A stretch of 64,000 nucleotides of DNA, taken from assembly GCF_000237925.1 (NCBI RefSeq), contig NW_017386021.1, forward strand, positions 992,001 through 1,056,000. The letters run 5' to 3'. This DNA is from Schistosoma mansoni (Eukaryota; Platyhelminthes; Trematoda; Strigeidida; Schistosomatidae). The notes under the pieces were generated by a model. That model saw only the letters and a list, made by a program, of their open reading frames with translations. It was not told the origin of the DNA and did not search any database. Both the position numbers and the translations under genes were made by a program. How positions within the stretch are numbered: the first letter of the stretch is position 1; each line of letters begins with the position of its first letter. Below, one piece after another: positions 39,466-50,669 of the stretch.

Positions 39466-42400
39466 CTCCCCCCGAAACGCGAACCACGTCGTATGTCGCC
39501 GTCTGATAACCGGCTTCTTCCAATAGACACAGGCTTCGCACATCCCGAAGATTTCTTCGCTTGCCATTCTCAACCTTGCTGTACGAACTCGTCCATCTGG
39601 TCCATAGCTTACCTGTTCGACAGTGGCTTTAGGCCATAGACTTCTGCTCGTTTCAAAGCTACTAACGAGAACTTGGTCGCCCGGTTGTAAATTCTTGCAT
39701 ATGTTCAACCATTTATCTTTTGTTCGGAGAGTCGTTAGATATTCTCTTATCCACCTATACCAAAATGCGGTGGTTAACCTCCGAGCTTCTTTCCATCTTT
39801 TATTGTATAATAAAGTCTTATCCACAGAAACATCGCCGGATGATAATCCTTTGTAAGTCAACAACGATTTATCCGGTATAAGAGCCTCTAGGGTACCAGG
39901 ATCATCCGTCATTTTAACTAGTGGTCTGTTATTTAATATCCTTAAAGCTTCATCGATCGGCACACTTTGAAATAAAAGCGCTCTTAGAATAGTCCAATAG
40001 ATGACCGATGAAATGGGAATATTTAACTGTTCTTTTGCATACTTGCCGACTTTAGTACAGAGAGCACATACTGTTAATTCCATTCTGGGCATAGTGACTA
40101 GTTTTAGAGGAGCAACTCTAAAATTAGCTACCAGAAAGGAGCAATGAATCTGACGAGAAACACTTCCATAACGAATATACGTAACAGTATCATACGCAAG
40201 CTCAGAAGCATCGGTAAAACAATTAATCTAAGATGATGGTTCAAACTCTGATTTCAAACATCTTCGTATTCTTAAGTAGTTCGACTCTTTTATGCGTCTA
40301 CGCCAAATATTCCACTTCGCTTGACAATCTATGTGTAACTCTGCGTCCCAGTCTAATTTCTGCCGACAAGTATCATGTAAGGTCATTTTGGCTGGTAGTA
40401 TTATTGAGGCAATAAGCCCTACTGGATCACGAATAGATGCTACATATGACAAAATATTTCTTCTGGTTAGGTTTCCATGATACTCACGAACTTTGAAACA
40501 TGATTCTTCTGTTCGGATGTTCCACTCGATTCCCAGAGTTCGCTTACTCGTCTCATTAGACTCGCAGACGGTAACGTTTCCTTCAGTACGGTCTTTCTCT
40601 GGGTCGAACTCCAACACTTCAACATTATTGCTACTCCATTTAGTTAAGTTAAATCCTCCCAAACTCAGAAGTCCTTTGAAGTGTGAATGTGTCAGTTTGG
40701 CTTCTTCTGTAGTATCCACACTTATCAATAAATCGTCCACATAGAACTGTTCCTTAGCTAATTGCGTAACAACTCTGGGAAATTTATCTAGATTATCAGA
40801 AATTGCTTTCTGCAAGGCAAACGTGGCACAACATGGCGATGAGGTTGCTCCGAACAGACGGACTTTCATTCTATAGACCTCTGGCTCCCTTTCTAAGTCT
40901 CCACCTGGCCACCACAAAAATCTAAGAGCATCTCGATCACGTGCCGGAACTACTACTTGATGGAACATGGCTTCTATGTCCGCCGTAAGACCTATCGGTC
41001 GTTGTCGAAACCTGGTAAATACGTCTACTAGGTTATTGACTAAATCAGGTCCAGAATACAGATTCTTGTTTAAAGACGTTCCAGCATACTGAGCTGCACA
41101 ATCAAAAACTGTTCTTAATTTGTTAGGCTTTTTGGGATGAAAGACAGGGTGATGAGGAAGATACCAAATTCGTCCATCAAGGTGGTTATCGTTTACCCTT
41201 TCGGCATAATCTCGTTCTATATACTGAGTCATAGCGCTCGTATAGTCTTGGAGCAACTTCGTATTCCGAATAAGTCGACCTTTTAAACAGCTAAGCCTAC
41301 GTTCTGCTAATTTCTTATTATTAGGCAACTTGTGTTCGTGCCTCCAAGGTAGAGCTATTTGATAGTGCCCATTTAACCTTTGCACTGAATTCGATATAGC
41401 ACTGAGTGCTATACGATCTTCTACAGACATTGACGTGGTACAACTAAATGGATCTTTGAATCCTGTTGAGAAAATTTGTTCAAACTTACCCTCTAATTCC
41501 TCTTTATTTGAGAGGTAATTAAGTACACGTTTGCTTCCATGGAGTTCCCCGTAGGGACCGAACAACGTCCAACCTGATAGAGTTCTCACAGCAGACGGTT
41601 CGTTCGTCTTCCCAGTTCTTACCTCTTTCATCTCGTGCACGCTTGGTGCGTTACACCCAATCAACAGTTTGACATTTTCGTCTTCTACTCTCGGAAACCT
41701 TATGTCCTTTAAATAAGACCAAGATGCCATTTGATGCGCCGTTGGCACAGTCCTGTGAACCGTTGGTAGTTTTTTGACTGTCAACACCTTTTGCACTTTA
41801 ACAGACGACGAAAAATCTATGGAGTGCAATTCTACATCGACCTCCTTGGATATCAACGACGATTCATCACTAAGAGTTTTTAAAGACACCGTTTTTTGTT
41901 TTCCCTCGAGGCTTAACTCCTTAGCCAGATCATCAACAATGAGGGACGTATCTGACCCACTATCTAGCAAGGCGCAAGTCTGAATAATCTTCTCACCATT
42001 TTTTAACCATACAGGCACCACTGCAAATGCTACTGGTCTCTGCATACGCTTAACACTTCCCTCCGTACAGAACTGAGTATTAATGTAAACATCACTATTG
42101 CTATCTCTCTGTTCTCCGTGCTTCTCGTGTAACAGGGTATGATGTCTCCAACCGCATCCTTCAACAACACATGACCTCGGTGATCGACAGTTTTTAGCTA
42201 CATGGTTAGCCTTCAGACAAACATTACATAACTTGTGTCTAAGAACGAATTCTTTCCTTTCTCTAACATTCTTGTCTTGAAACTTCTGACATTGATCTAA
42301 GGAATGATCACCTGAGCACTCTAAACAGGATGAACTACGTAAGTGGACATTGTCATCATTACTACTCATATAAGATATCCTTGCTGCATTGTAATCTGCA

Positions 42401-43266
42401 TTACATCTCCCCTTTAGAACCCCGATATCCCTATTGTCACTATTACTACCGCGATTGACGAGTAATCCATATCGAGTATTAGCCATATCGGCTTGTTCCT
42501 TTACAAAGGCAGTAAGGTCGGCGAATAGAGGCTCATGACCTCCTCTGATAATCTTATAAGCTGTCTTTAGCCACTTTTGTTGAACATGCGTCGGTAATTT
42601 CAGAACCATAGCTTCAATAGTTCTGGTAGAGTTCAGGTCAGAAACGTAATTCATTTGTTCGAGAGTCAAACATCATGCTTGCATTTCCCGGGACAATTTT
42701 CTTAAACCATCTGGTTGGTTCCTTTTTATATTGGGAAAATTTAGCAAGTTGTCGATGAACGTGCGTGCTATTACGTGCTTTTGACCAAAGGTTTCTTCTA
42801 AAAGCTTTAGGGCTTGATGATAGCCTATCTCTGGTTCTAGTATAGCACAATGAAGAATGGCGGCTTTCTCTTCGCCGTCACAATATTGAATCAAGTAATT
42901 TAGTTTAGCTCTAAATCCAATATTCTCGCATCCGATGCATTCCTCGAAATTTCTAATAAAATTCCAGTAATTAATTGGGGTACCATCGAATCTTAAGATT
43001 TCCCTTTTTGGTAAATACAGATTTTTTAATATTACATCCTCGCTGTTGTTTATTGATCGACCGAAACCCTCACTTCCCTGGCGGCGTAACTTTTCTAGCT
43101 CAATTTCCTTTTCCAACTGAGTTATACGTAATCTAGCTAACTCTAATTCTATCATGCTATTAGTTTTGGGTTTGTCCTTTTCAAGTTGGTCTTCATCATA
43201 AACTCCCAGATGATGTGGTGATAACTCTGGAATCTCATCGGAATCGTAGTATTTATTAGAAGTCAT
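39454..43266 (-). pseudogene. BEL/Pao gag-pol polyprotein, disrupted
   Basis: From the ATG at 43266 leftwards: gag with LKNLYLPKREILRFDGTPINYWNFI; an in-frame TGA (42673-42675) inside gag; CCHC-type zinc knuckles CSGDHSLDQC and CNVCLKANHVAKNC (about 42170-42350); aspartic protease DSGSDTSLIV (about 41930-41960); reverse transcriptase with GLTADIEAMFHQV and catalytic YVDD (about 40738-40749); an in-frame TAG (40228-40230); RNase H start FTDASELAYD; then after VIYWT a jump to the end of the integrase region (ALRILNNRPLV) and the C-terminal GDQVLV. The integrase zinc finger and DDE core are absent. All pieces share one reading frame. It cannot encode a full polyprotein. Confidence 0.9.
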
Positions 43267-43302
43267 TTTTGTAAGTGTGTCGAGGTTTACTGTTCGAAAC
43301 TT

Positions 43303-43684
43303 TGTAGGAAGCAATTTCCTACAGGGGTAACTTTAAGCTATTCTCTAAACTGTCGAATACAGAGTCTTGGTTTCGCCAAAGTCAAAACAAGTAAGCTATT
43401 TGGCTTAATAAACTTTATCTGTTTCTAAAACGTAAATTAACAACATTAGTATGTGAATAAACAGTAGTCTATTACATAGTGAAAGGGAGAAATATAAATG
43501 ACATACCGAACAGTAACTGGGGAATAGGAAAAGTGAGTCAAAAAGGGAGAATATTGTTTCAGAATGAACATAAAATTGTGATTGGTGGATAAAACAAAGA
43601 CAGTCATACAAGGTCAAAGAATTTAGTGCGGTGGTGAGCGTTTCACCTATCATTGGTGTGTTCACTTATTGATCACACTTTACA
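43303..43684 (-). repeat. BEL/Pao 5' LTR
   Basis: 382 bp, matching 39086-39465. On the minus strand it is followed by AAGTTTCGAACAGTAAACC. No TGG-type primer-binding site directly abuts the LTR, so the primer site is altered or unusual. Confidence 0.9.
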
Positions 43685-45155
43685 TCGTGAACTTCAAACA
43701 TGAGAAAATCAGGCTGGCTTCAGACCTGGTCGTGGCTGTATCGACCACATATTCACCATTCGTCAAGTTTTAGAGCACAGACATACTTATCGGCGTCCGA
43801 CAATGATGGTTTTTCTTGACTTGAAAGCAGCATTTGACTCTATAGACCGAGAGGTTCTGTGGCAGTGTCTGTCATTAGAAGGTGTACCTGAGAAGTACAT
43901 AAACCTTGTGAAGGCTCTTTACTCAAACACTATCAGTCGAGTGAGAGCTTATGGCGAGCTGTCATCTGATTTTGCAACCTCAAGTAGTGTCCGACAAGGC
44001 TGTGCGCTATCTCCATTTTTGTTTAATTTCATCATAGATCTACTTCTGGAAACAACGTTCTCATCGCCTGAATTCTTGGGAACTGATCTCTTACCAGGAG
44101 GTCCACTTACTGACTTATAAAAGCAGATGACATAGTCCTGTTTGGTGAAGACGCTGAAAAAAATGCAGTCTTCTGTTAGAACTGAGTAATAATGCCAGGA
44201 TGTTTGGGATGCGTTTCTCCCCCTCCAAATGTAAATTGTTACTTCAGGACTGGTCTGCGTCAACACCTAAACTAACAATAGGGAGTGAAGTAGTCGAACG
44301 ATCGTTAACTTCACTTATCTTGAAGGCCTGATCAGTCCTAACGGGCTGGTGTCTGACGAAGTCTCTGCACTTATTCAGAAAACTCGTTTGGCTTTTGCCA
44401 ACTTACGTCACCTATGGCGAAGACGAGATATCTGTCTATCAATTAAGGGACGAGTGTACTGCGCAGCAGTTCGTTCTGTTCTACTTTACGGCTGCAAAAC
44501 ATGGCCATTAAGAGTAGAAGATACTCGTAGGTTACTAGTATTTGACCTCAGATGTCTTAGAAACGTTGCTGGGATCACTATGTAAGTAATAGTCAAGTTA
44601 AACACAGGGTATTAGGGAATGATGGTAAGTCAGTTGATGAGGTTGTAAATCTTCATCGACTGAGATGGTTGGGCAACGTGTTACGTATGCCTGAACACCG
44701 ATTACCACGACGCGCTATGCTGATTTGTGTTGGGGATGGTCGGAAGAAAGTTAAGAGCTGCCAAACGAAAACATGGCATCAGTGCTTGAAGTCACTAACT
44801 TTTAGTCCGAACCATGTTGGTGGATGCAGACTACTTGGTTGGGGTCCGCGTGACTATCGTAACCAATGGTTGAAGACTGTGTGATATGGCTCAGAATCGA
44901 TCACAATGGCGTAGGCGTATACACTCTCTGTCTTCTTAAAATATGAGACTAATATTGCTTTATATCTTTCTTTCTACGAACCAATTCTTTCTTCCTGTAC
45001 TATGTCCTTATACACAATCTTTCTTGTATATATTACTACCATTAAAGTAACTACTTCTATGAATTCGATGTTCATCTTGTTGTGCTAATGAGGTGTGGCA
45101 ATGTGGACCGATGCATGTATGTACTTGGTCCTACGTTGTAGCTGACTGACTGACA
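43685..45155 (+). mobile_element. RTE/SR2-like LINE, RT to 3' end
   Basis: Same family as 1455-4470. It starts abruptly at the LTR edge inside RT: QAGFRPGRGCIDHIF, VFLDLKAAFDSIDREVLWQ (43803-44120), SSVRQGCALSPFLFNFI. Frameshifts then run through an ADDIVLFGED box (about 44125), SKCKLLLQDW, LANLRHLWRRRDICLSI-type thumb sequence (44349-44585) and LRWLGNVLRMPEHRLPRR (44660-44884), then a 3' UTR ending near GTAGCTGACTGACTGAC. Confidence 0.88.
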
Positions 45156-45241
45156 GTTAGTCATTGTCCGCCTATTCCGTAATAACTAGTTTTTGTTTGT
45201 ACTAATTAGCGACTTTCTTCTCTTCTTCCTGGCTTATAAAG

Positions 45242-45380
45242 ACAAGTGAAAAAATAACCAACTTCTATGAGGCCAATAAAGAAGATGAACAAGCTGTGTT
45301 ACAGTATGCCAAATTATTGAAACTACGTTTTTTCCATTCTCGTGAAGTAGCCAATATGATGTGTTTTCCAAAAAGTTTTG
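45242..45380 (+). CDS. Unidentified exon-like ORF
   Basis: Acceptor-like TTCCTGGCTTATAAAG| and donor TTTTG|GTAAGT bracket 139 nt that read TSEKITNFYEANKEDEQAVL then QYAKLLKLRFFHSREVANMM and CFPKSF. Composition is protein-like, with helix-forming Leu/Lys periodicity and a non-random codon pattern, and no repeat family matches. I do not recognise the protein. No partner exons could be joined with confidence, so it may belong to a gene lying further on or be a relic. Confidence 0.45.
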
Positions 45381-46990
45381 GTAAGTTGTAATTAAAATAT
45401 ATTGTATTAAAAAGTTTAGGAACTCTATCATAAATGTTCTTTCTTTAAAGCCCATTATGTTTTTTCAACTTGTGATATTTGTCGGTCGATTTAAATCATC
45501 GTGTAAACATAATATATCATTCAACGAAAAATTTCACTGTAAATGTTGTTTGTAGTTTGCTCAGCTTTAAATCATAATTTTATATGAAGAATAATGTTAC
45601 TAAGAAAGGAAAAGTGTAAAACTTCAACAAAATCGGTTACCAATTACGATATTTCAAGATTATTAATTAACATTCCTGCATTCTTAATTCAAATACTCTG
45701 TTTTACATTTCTCGTTCTCCAAATAGTAAAGCTTTTAAACCTAATTTATTCTCTTATCCGATGAATTTGTTTGGCTTTATGCTAACAGAATTGAATGATA
45801 GTCCCTCCATCCAGCTAATGTATATGCTGTACAAGTTAATATTAATTGATAGATAAATTTCAAATAATTGTTAGCTTTCGGTTGCTCTAGATTTCTCACA
45901 GATATAATATTTGCTAGTGAATGTTTCATTATCAAACTAGGTCACTTTCTTTGCATTTATTTCATACCTATGTCTTGGTTGCAATATCTAGTTTATTATT
46001 ATCATCATTAGATAGAACGACTTCGTAGATTGCGACACTGAGGAATGGGTTCCAAAATCTAGATAACAGTTTTGTAAGGCAATAGCAAAGAACAAAAATC
46101 ATATAGTAACATCTTTGGAAATGGTAAGTGATACAATACAAATTCGTTGGATAGTTTTAAACAAACTTTAAATCTCTAACTCTTGCTAGCTTGACAGCAA
46201 AATAAAAATCTCTAATTTTGTGGAAACTTACTGTCTTCTAGTGATATATATATATATATATATATCAATATTATAGTCTGAGGTTAGTGCTTGCAATTTG
46301 AGAGTCAGATATAATTCAGGTTGTGAACTCATGATCATTTTAAAAAAAGATGAGGCAGGTCTTAGAGACATTTGAGGTTACACTAAAAGCGAACAGGTTC
46401 AGTTATTTTTCGTACTTTATAAAAATTCAGATGTTCTAGGCAAAAGGCTTTTCAAAATCATTTTATCATAGTCTTGTACTCTTTGACACAATCATCATAA
46501 CCGCAGTGGTTTATACCTCATTCCTCTTCATCAAGGCCGATATTATCACTTCACCCAAGTATAAATGGTCTTTAACTATATATTTGTGGTTAAAAACCTG
46601 GAACTGTTTGCTACAAGTGAATTTGGTTACAAATACGATTCTTTCAAACTACTACAAAGTCCTAAAATCTTATATATCCTGCCACAAGATCAGTCGTTGC
46701 TTAAAATGATGGACCAGCAACTTTTAAAGTCTGTAAAGGCATCATTTACATTTAGCTGAAATAAATTAAACCAATGGTTAATTATAATTGATTGTCTTGC
46801 TTAATAGATTGACTATTCATTGTTGATTAGAACTAGTGGTATATGTGTGCTCTTATTACATTAGTCCATCCTGTATTTTATCCGTGTTATAACGGCTCAG
46901 TTGCAAAGTAAAATTACCAAAAGGATTTATTACAACACGGTTTCAGAATCAATGTATCATCTCTATGCCTTAAATCAGATCCCACTTTCA

Positions 46991-47335
46991 GTTCGCTTGA
47001 CAAAAATGTCGACAATGACTAAGCTACACCAACTAATCACATTTATTTGTTTATTTGCATTCATGGAACAAGTAGTACCCTTTGTTTCTAATAGACACCT
47101 CAAATTGAATACTATTGTCCTTATTGATGGACTTCGATGGAAATCTTTTTACGGATCATTTCTACTTCCTTGCTATTTTCTTTCGTCAGTATTTTATTTT
47201 AATCTATGTTTAAATGAAACTTATTTTGTTGATGAAATTTCTGTGGCTTGTCATTTTCAAGGATCACAACCGATAACAGTTACTTCTTTTGTAGCGCTAG
47301 CATCATATCACGTTGGGCTCACCACTTTATAAACC
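46991..47335 (+). CDS. Possible signal-peptide ORF (phosphodiesterase-like start?)
   Basis: From an in-frame ATG near 47012: MTKLHQLITFICLFAFMEQV looks like a signal peptide, followed by LKLNTIVLIDGLRWKSFYG. The last part faintly recalls the first metal-binding strand of alkaline-phosphatase-fold enzymes (ENPP, GPI ethanolamine-phosphate transferases: hydrophobic, then DG/DA-x-R). The frame then runs into hydrophobic, less convincing sequence. Could be a first exon, a relic or chance. Confidence 0.2.
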
Positions 47336-48908
47336 CGCCTAACTTCATACATATTCATTGACTTGATTCAAGCTAGTAAATATCGAAATAGAATAAGACA
47401 GATACGAGGATGGGTCTTGGATATGTATATTTCATACATCCGTTAACGTAAACAGAGAATAGTAGAAAAGAAGCTAGTTGGACAAACCAAATGTGTCAAC
47501 TCAATTTAATAAAGCACGACTCGATACTCACAATCAGATAGAAAAGCAAGGAAAATAAACATAAGTTGACCTATACGCGAGTTTCTTTTAAATTAACTTA
47601 CTGAGTAGTCTTCCGCTACTTTTCTAAGTAATGTTTGATATTTAAATAGCTTTAAGTCTAAAAGACAGATATATTGATATATCATATGTATTCAATTGTT
47701 CATTAACACCAATTAACTACTCATTTCAATAATTGTTAATGAAGTTTCTTTATCTCATATGTTGTACTAACAACTTGAATATTTGTCGAACAGATTTTCC
47801 AGAACACATAACGGAAAAACAACGTCTTCGTTTGTTGGGTAACAGTGTGAATATACTTGTTGTTAGTCACTTAATTTACTGGGCCTTTGGGACGTAATGA
47901 AAACAATGTACTCCCTATTAATTTTATACTATGTAAATAAATATACTATTTTTAAAAAAGCGAACGACTATATTCTGTAAGCTAAACATTATTTCTCGCG
48001 TAAAACCAGAACGTACAACATTTGAGAATGCGTAATCAACAAAACTGGGAGACTAGTAGAACACCTACCTTGTCAACGTTTATCTTAAGTTAACCTTATT
48101 TACTTTCTGGACGATTGACTTTGCCCAAGACCATAGACGTATTTCTTGGTGATTACTAATCTGACTATGGCACAATATCGTAATCCTCTGTAAATAACAA
48201 CCTTAGTCCTCTCATATTCAGAATTCAAATTGGGGTCCCTAAGCCGGTTCTCAAATAAAACTTTTTCAGGTGATTTTAGGCTGATTATTTGTCAGTCATT
48301 TTGGATGCTATAGGCTGTCTACAATATCATTTCACGTCTTCTGTATAAGTAATTTGGTCTTTTACCACTGCTGCCTGACCTAACATTTAAAGCATAATAA
48401 ACTACTGCGTCGTTTTGTCTGAATAATATTTTTTTTAGACTTTGCAGCTTTAAACTACTGTTTTAGTTTATGTGTTCAGTGGAAAATAGAATATTTTCTC
48501 TTGAAATATCTATGCTGCTTCTACTACCCATTTTAGGTAAGTCAGTTGGTAGAATAGCGGTATTGAGCGTTGAGTCGCTGGAATATCACATTACGTAATG
48601 TAATTTTTTCGATGATATAGGATTATAGACGACAAATTATCTAACTAACTCTGGTCCTACGGACCAGATCTATGAGGTCTTCAAATTATATATATATATA
48701 TAATGTATTCTGTGTTGAAAAATAGGAAGTCCTACCAAATCATGACCATTGAGTCGTATAACTTTCACCTTTAGATTTACAAATTGATTAGTTCGACACT
48801 CCTAATAAAAATTGTTGTGTTACGAATGTACCTCCCACGAATCATCATTGACCAGTGGGTCGCAATTATATTTTAACCATTCCAGGCACAATCATTTGTT
48901 TCGTATTG

Positions 48909-48932
48909 TAGAACATCAACGTTGATGTTCTA
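48909..48932. repeat. 24-bp perfect palindrome
   Basis: Arms TAGAACATCAAC and its exact reverse complement with no spacer, at the edge of a GC-richer segment (48940-49170). Confidence 0.8.
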
Positions 48933-50669
48933 TGTCAAAATGATTTGAGGCCTACTCGAGTTAGACGGGGGCGGTGTGACGAACCAGCTAACTTCGGAGT
49001 CACACCTCGCGATCAGCACCTTACGTGGATTGTCCCCATCGACGTAACAAGGAACCGTGGATGCTATGGAGACTGTACAACACAAAGGACGTTATTACAA
49101 GAATATATTAGTTATGGTACAACCACGAAAGTACAACCGCTACCGCGTGGGCCAGTCCATGGCGTATGATTGATTGATGCGCGTTGACTATCCTTGACCT
49201 TGACAGGGATCGATGATCTGTTCGATATTCAGTGACATTTCACTGACCCTACAGTATCTGTCAGCTTTATGGTCACTTGTCAAGTAGCAAGTAATTTACT
49301 AGGGTTTGTAGGAACTTTATATTGGTTATCGTGCAACATTTAGTTGCTAAGTGTCAATATGTTTCAGATTAACCACATAAACGAAGTTCAACTTTTTTGC
49401 GACTGGCAAAAAACGGTTTTTCATGAAACAGATTGATTTTTGAAAACATGCGTTGCTACGCCACTTAGACTTGGAAATCCATATAGATTGTATCGTTGAA
49501 TGTTTTCATTATTTAATTTAGGTTCATTATATGTACTAAGTGTATCTTCTGGTTACACTTAGCTTGTTCTTTCATTACCGACTCTCACATGTGGGCTTCT
49601 GTTTATCAATACCTAGACGTAAAGTCATATTTTTACTCATGAAAAGAACCTTGACATCGCCCTGTGCGTTTTATTCTATTAAGCATGAATTGACCAATGA
49701 AGAATAATTCGTTTTGCAGTTTTGTCTGAATCCGAAACTATTCAAAACCTTTGGTCTTTACTTCTAAACCCATTTGAAAAATCTACATCATGCCTGGTTA
49801 CTCTAAGAGGAATATCGCTGTATTGAAGCGGGTTCAATAAAGAGCAACAGAAAAAGTGCTTGGATAAAAATTTACACTCTCCCCAACTACCATGGGTGCG
49901 TTAAACTTGCAGTCTGTGGTGGTTATTTATGGTTGGTGAAATAAGACTGAATTAACCATCAATTTGAACGTTTCTCTATTATATAAGAATGTTAACTAAA
50001 CATTGCATAACTAATAACAAGTAGCGAAAGCCAAGAATGAATAACGGAGAATAATCATTTTACACCATGGAGCATGCGGCATTCGGTCACCTCTTCATCC
50101 TAACTTCTAATCTGTTTTGCAAAATATATAAGATTCTATCTGTTCTTTAAATGTGTTTTGGAGAAGGATGTATTGGGCCAGGTTAGAAAATCATCAGTGA
50201 GTGTTGTTCAACCTAAGATTACATAACTTCAGCAGCTTAGTTCCACAAGTTTACCTCTAATGGATGGGTATTATTAATCGAACAAGATAAGTCTTCCTAC
50301 GATCCAAAGTCTACAGTCATCCCTCCTTACAAATGACACTTTTTTAACATGTTCTCTAAGTTGATAGTCATAGTTTCAACAACATCAACGCTTGTTTCCA
50401 CCTTTTGTACGCCACCTGACCTCACTAATTTGGAGAATGACAGCGTCATTAGAGAGATTATTTACATCGTTTTTAATGATAAACGTTCATATATTATGTG
50501 TAAAAATTGCATTTGAAAAAATCTCAGCAATTGAAATTTAAATAATTCCAGTATTTCGTCAAGCAATCTTTTCTTAACTTCCTCATGGTATTAATCAAAA
50601 TTATCAAAGGCTTTACCCAATAACAACGATTATTATTCGTACTCACCAGGTAGAATGAAGACTTAGGCA

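Larger units (their letters stand above)
39086..43684 (-). mobile_element. BEL/Pao LTR retrotransposon, defective
   Basis: Minus-strand element, LTRs at 39086-39465 and 43303-43684 (TG...CA ends). Between them is one gag-pol frame broken by two in-frame stops and by a deletion of RNase H/integrase. A polypurine tract (GGGGGGAG) abuts the 3' LTR. Flanks differ: repeat D on the left, an RTE-type LINE on the right, with no matching target duplication. No envelope gene is seen. Schistosomes are known to carry BEL/Pao elements. Confidence 0.9.
45381..50669. other. Unassigned stretch
   Basis: AT-rich, with (TA)n runs at 46244-46265 and 48687-48702. A secreted-looking ORF lies at 46991-47335 (see separate entry). 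A GC-richer patch with a perfect 24-bp palindrome lies at 48885-49200. Nothing else recognised. Confidence 0.4.

Noticed and set aside
46565-46759. Frame reading VVKNLELFATSEFGYKYDSF, mildly protein-like
   Set aside because: No clear start, acceptor or donor, and no family recognised; too weak to annotate.
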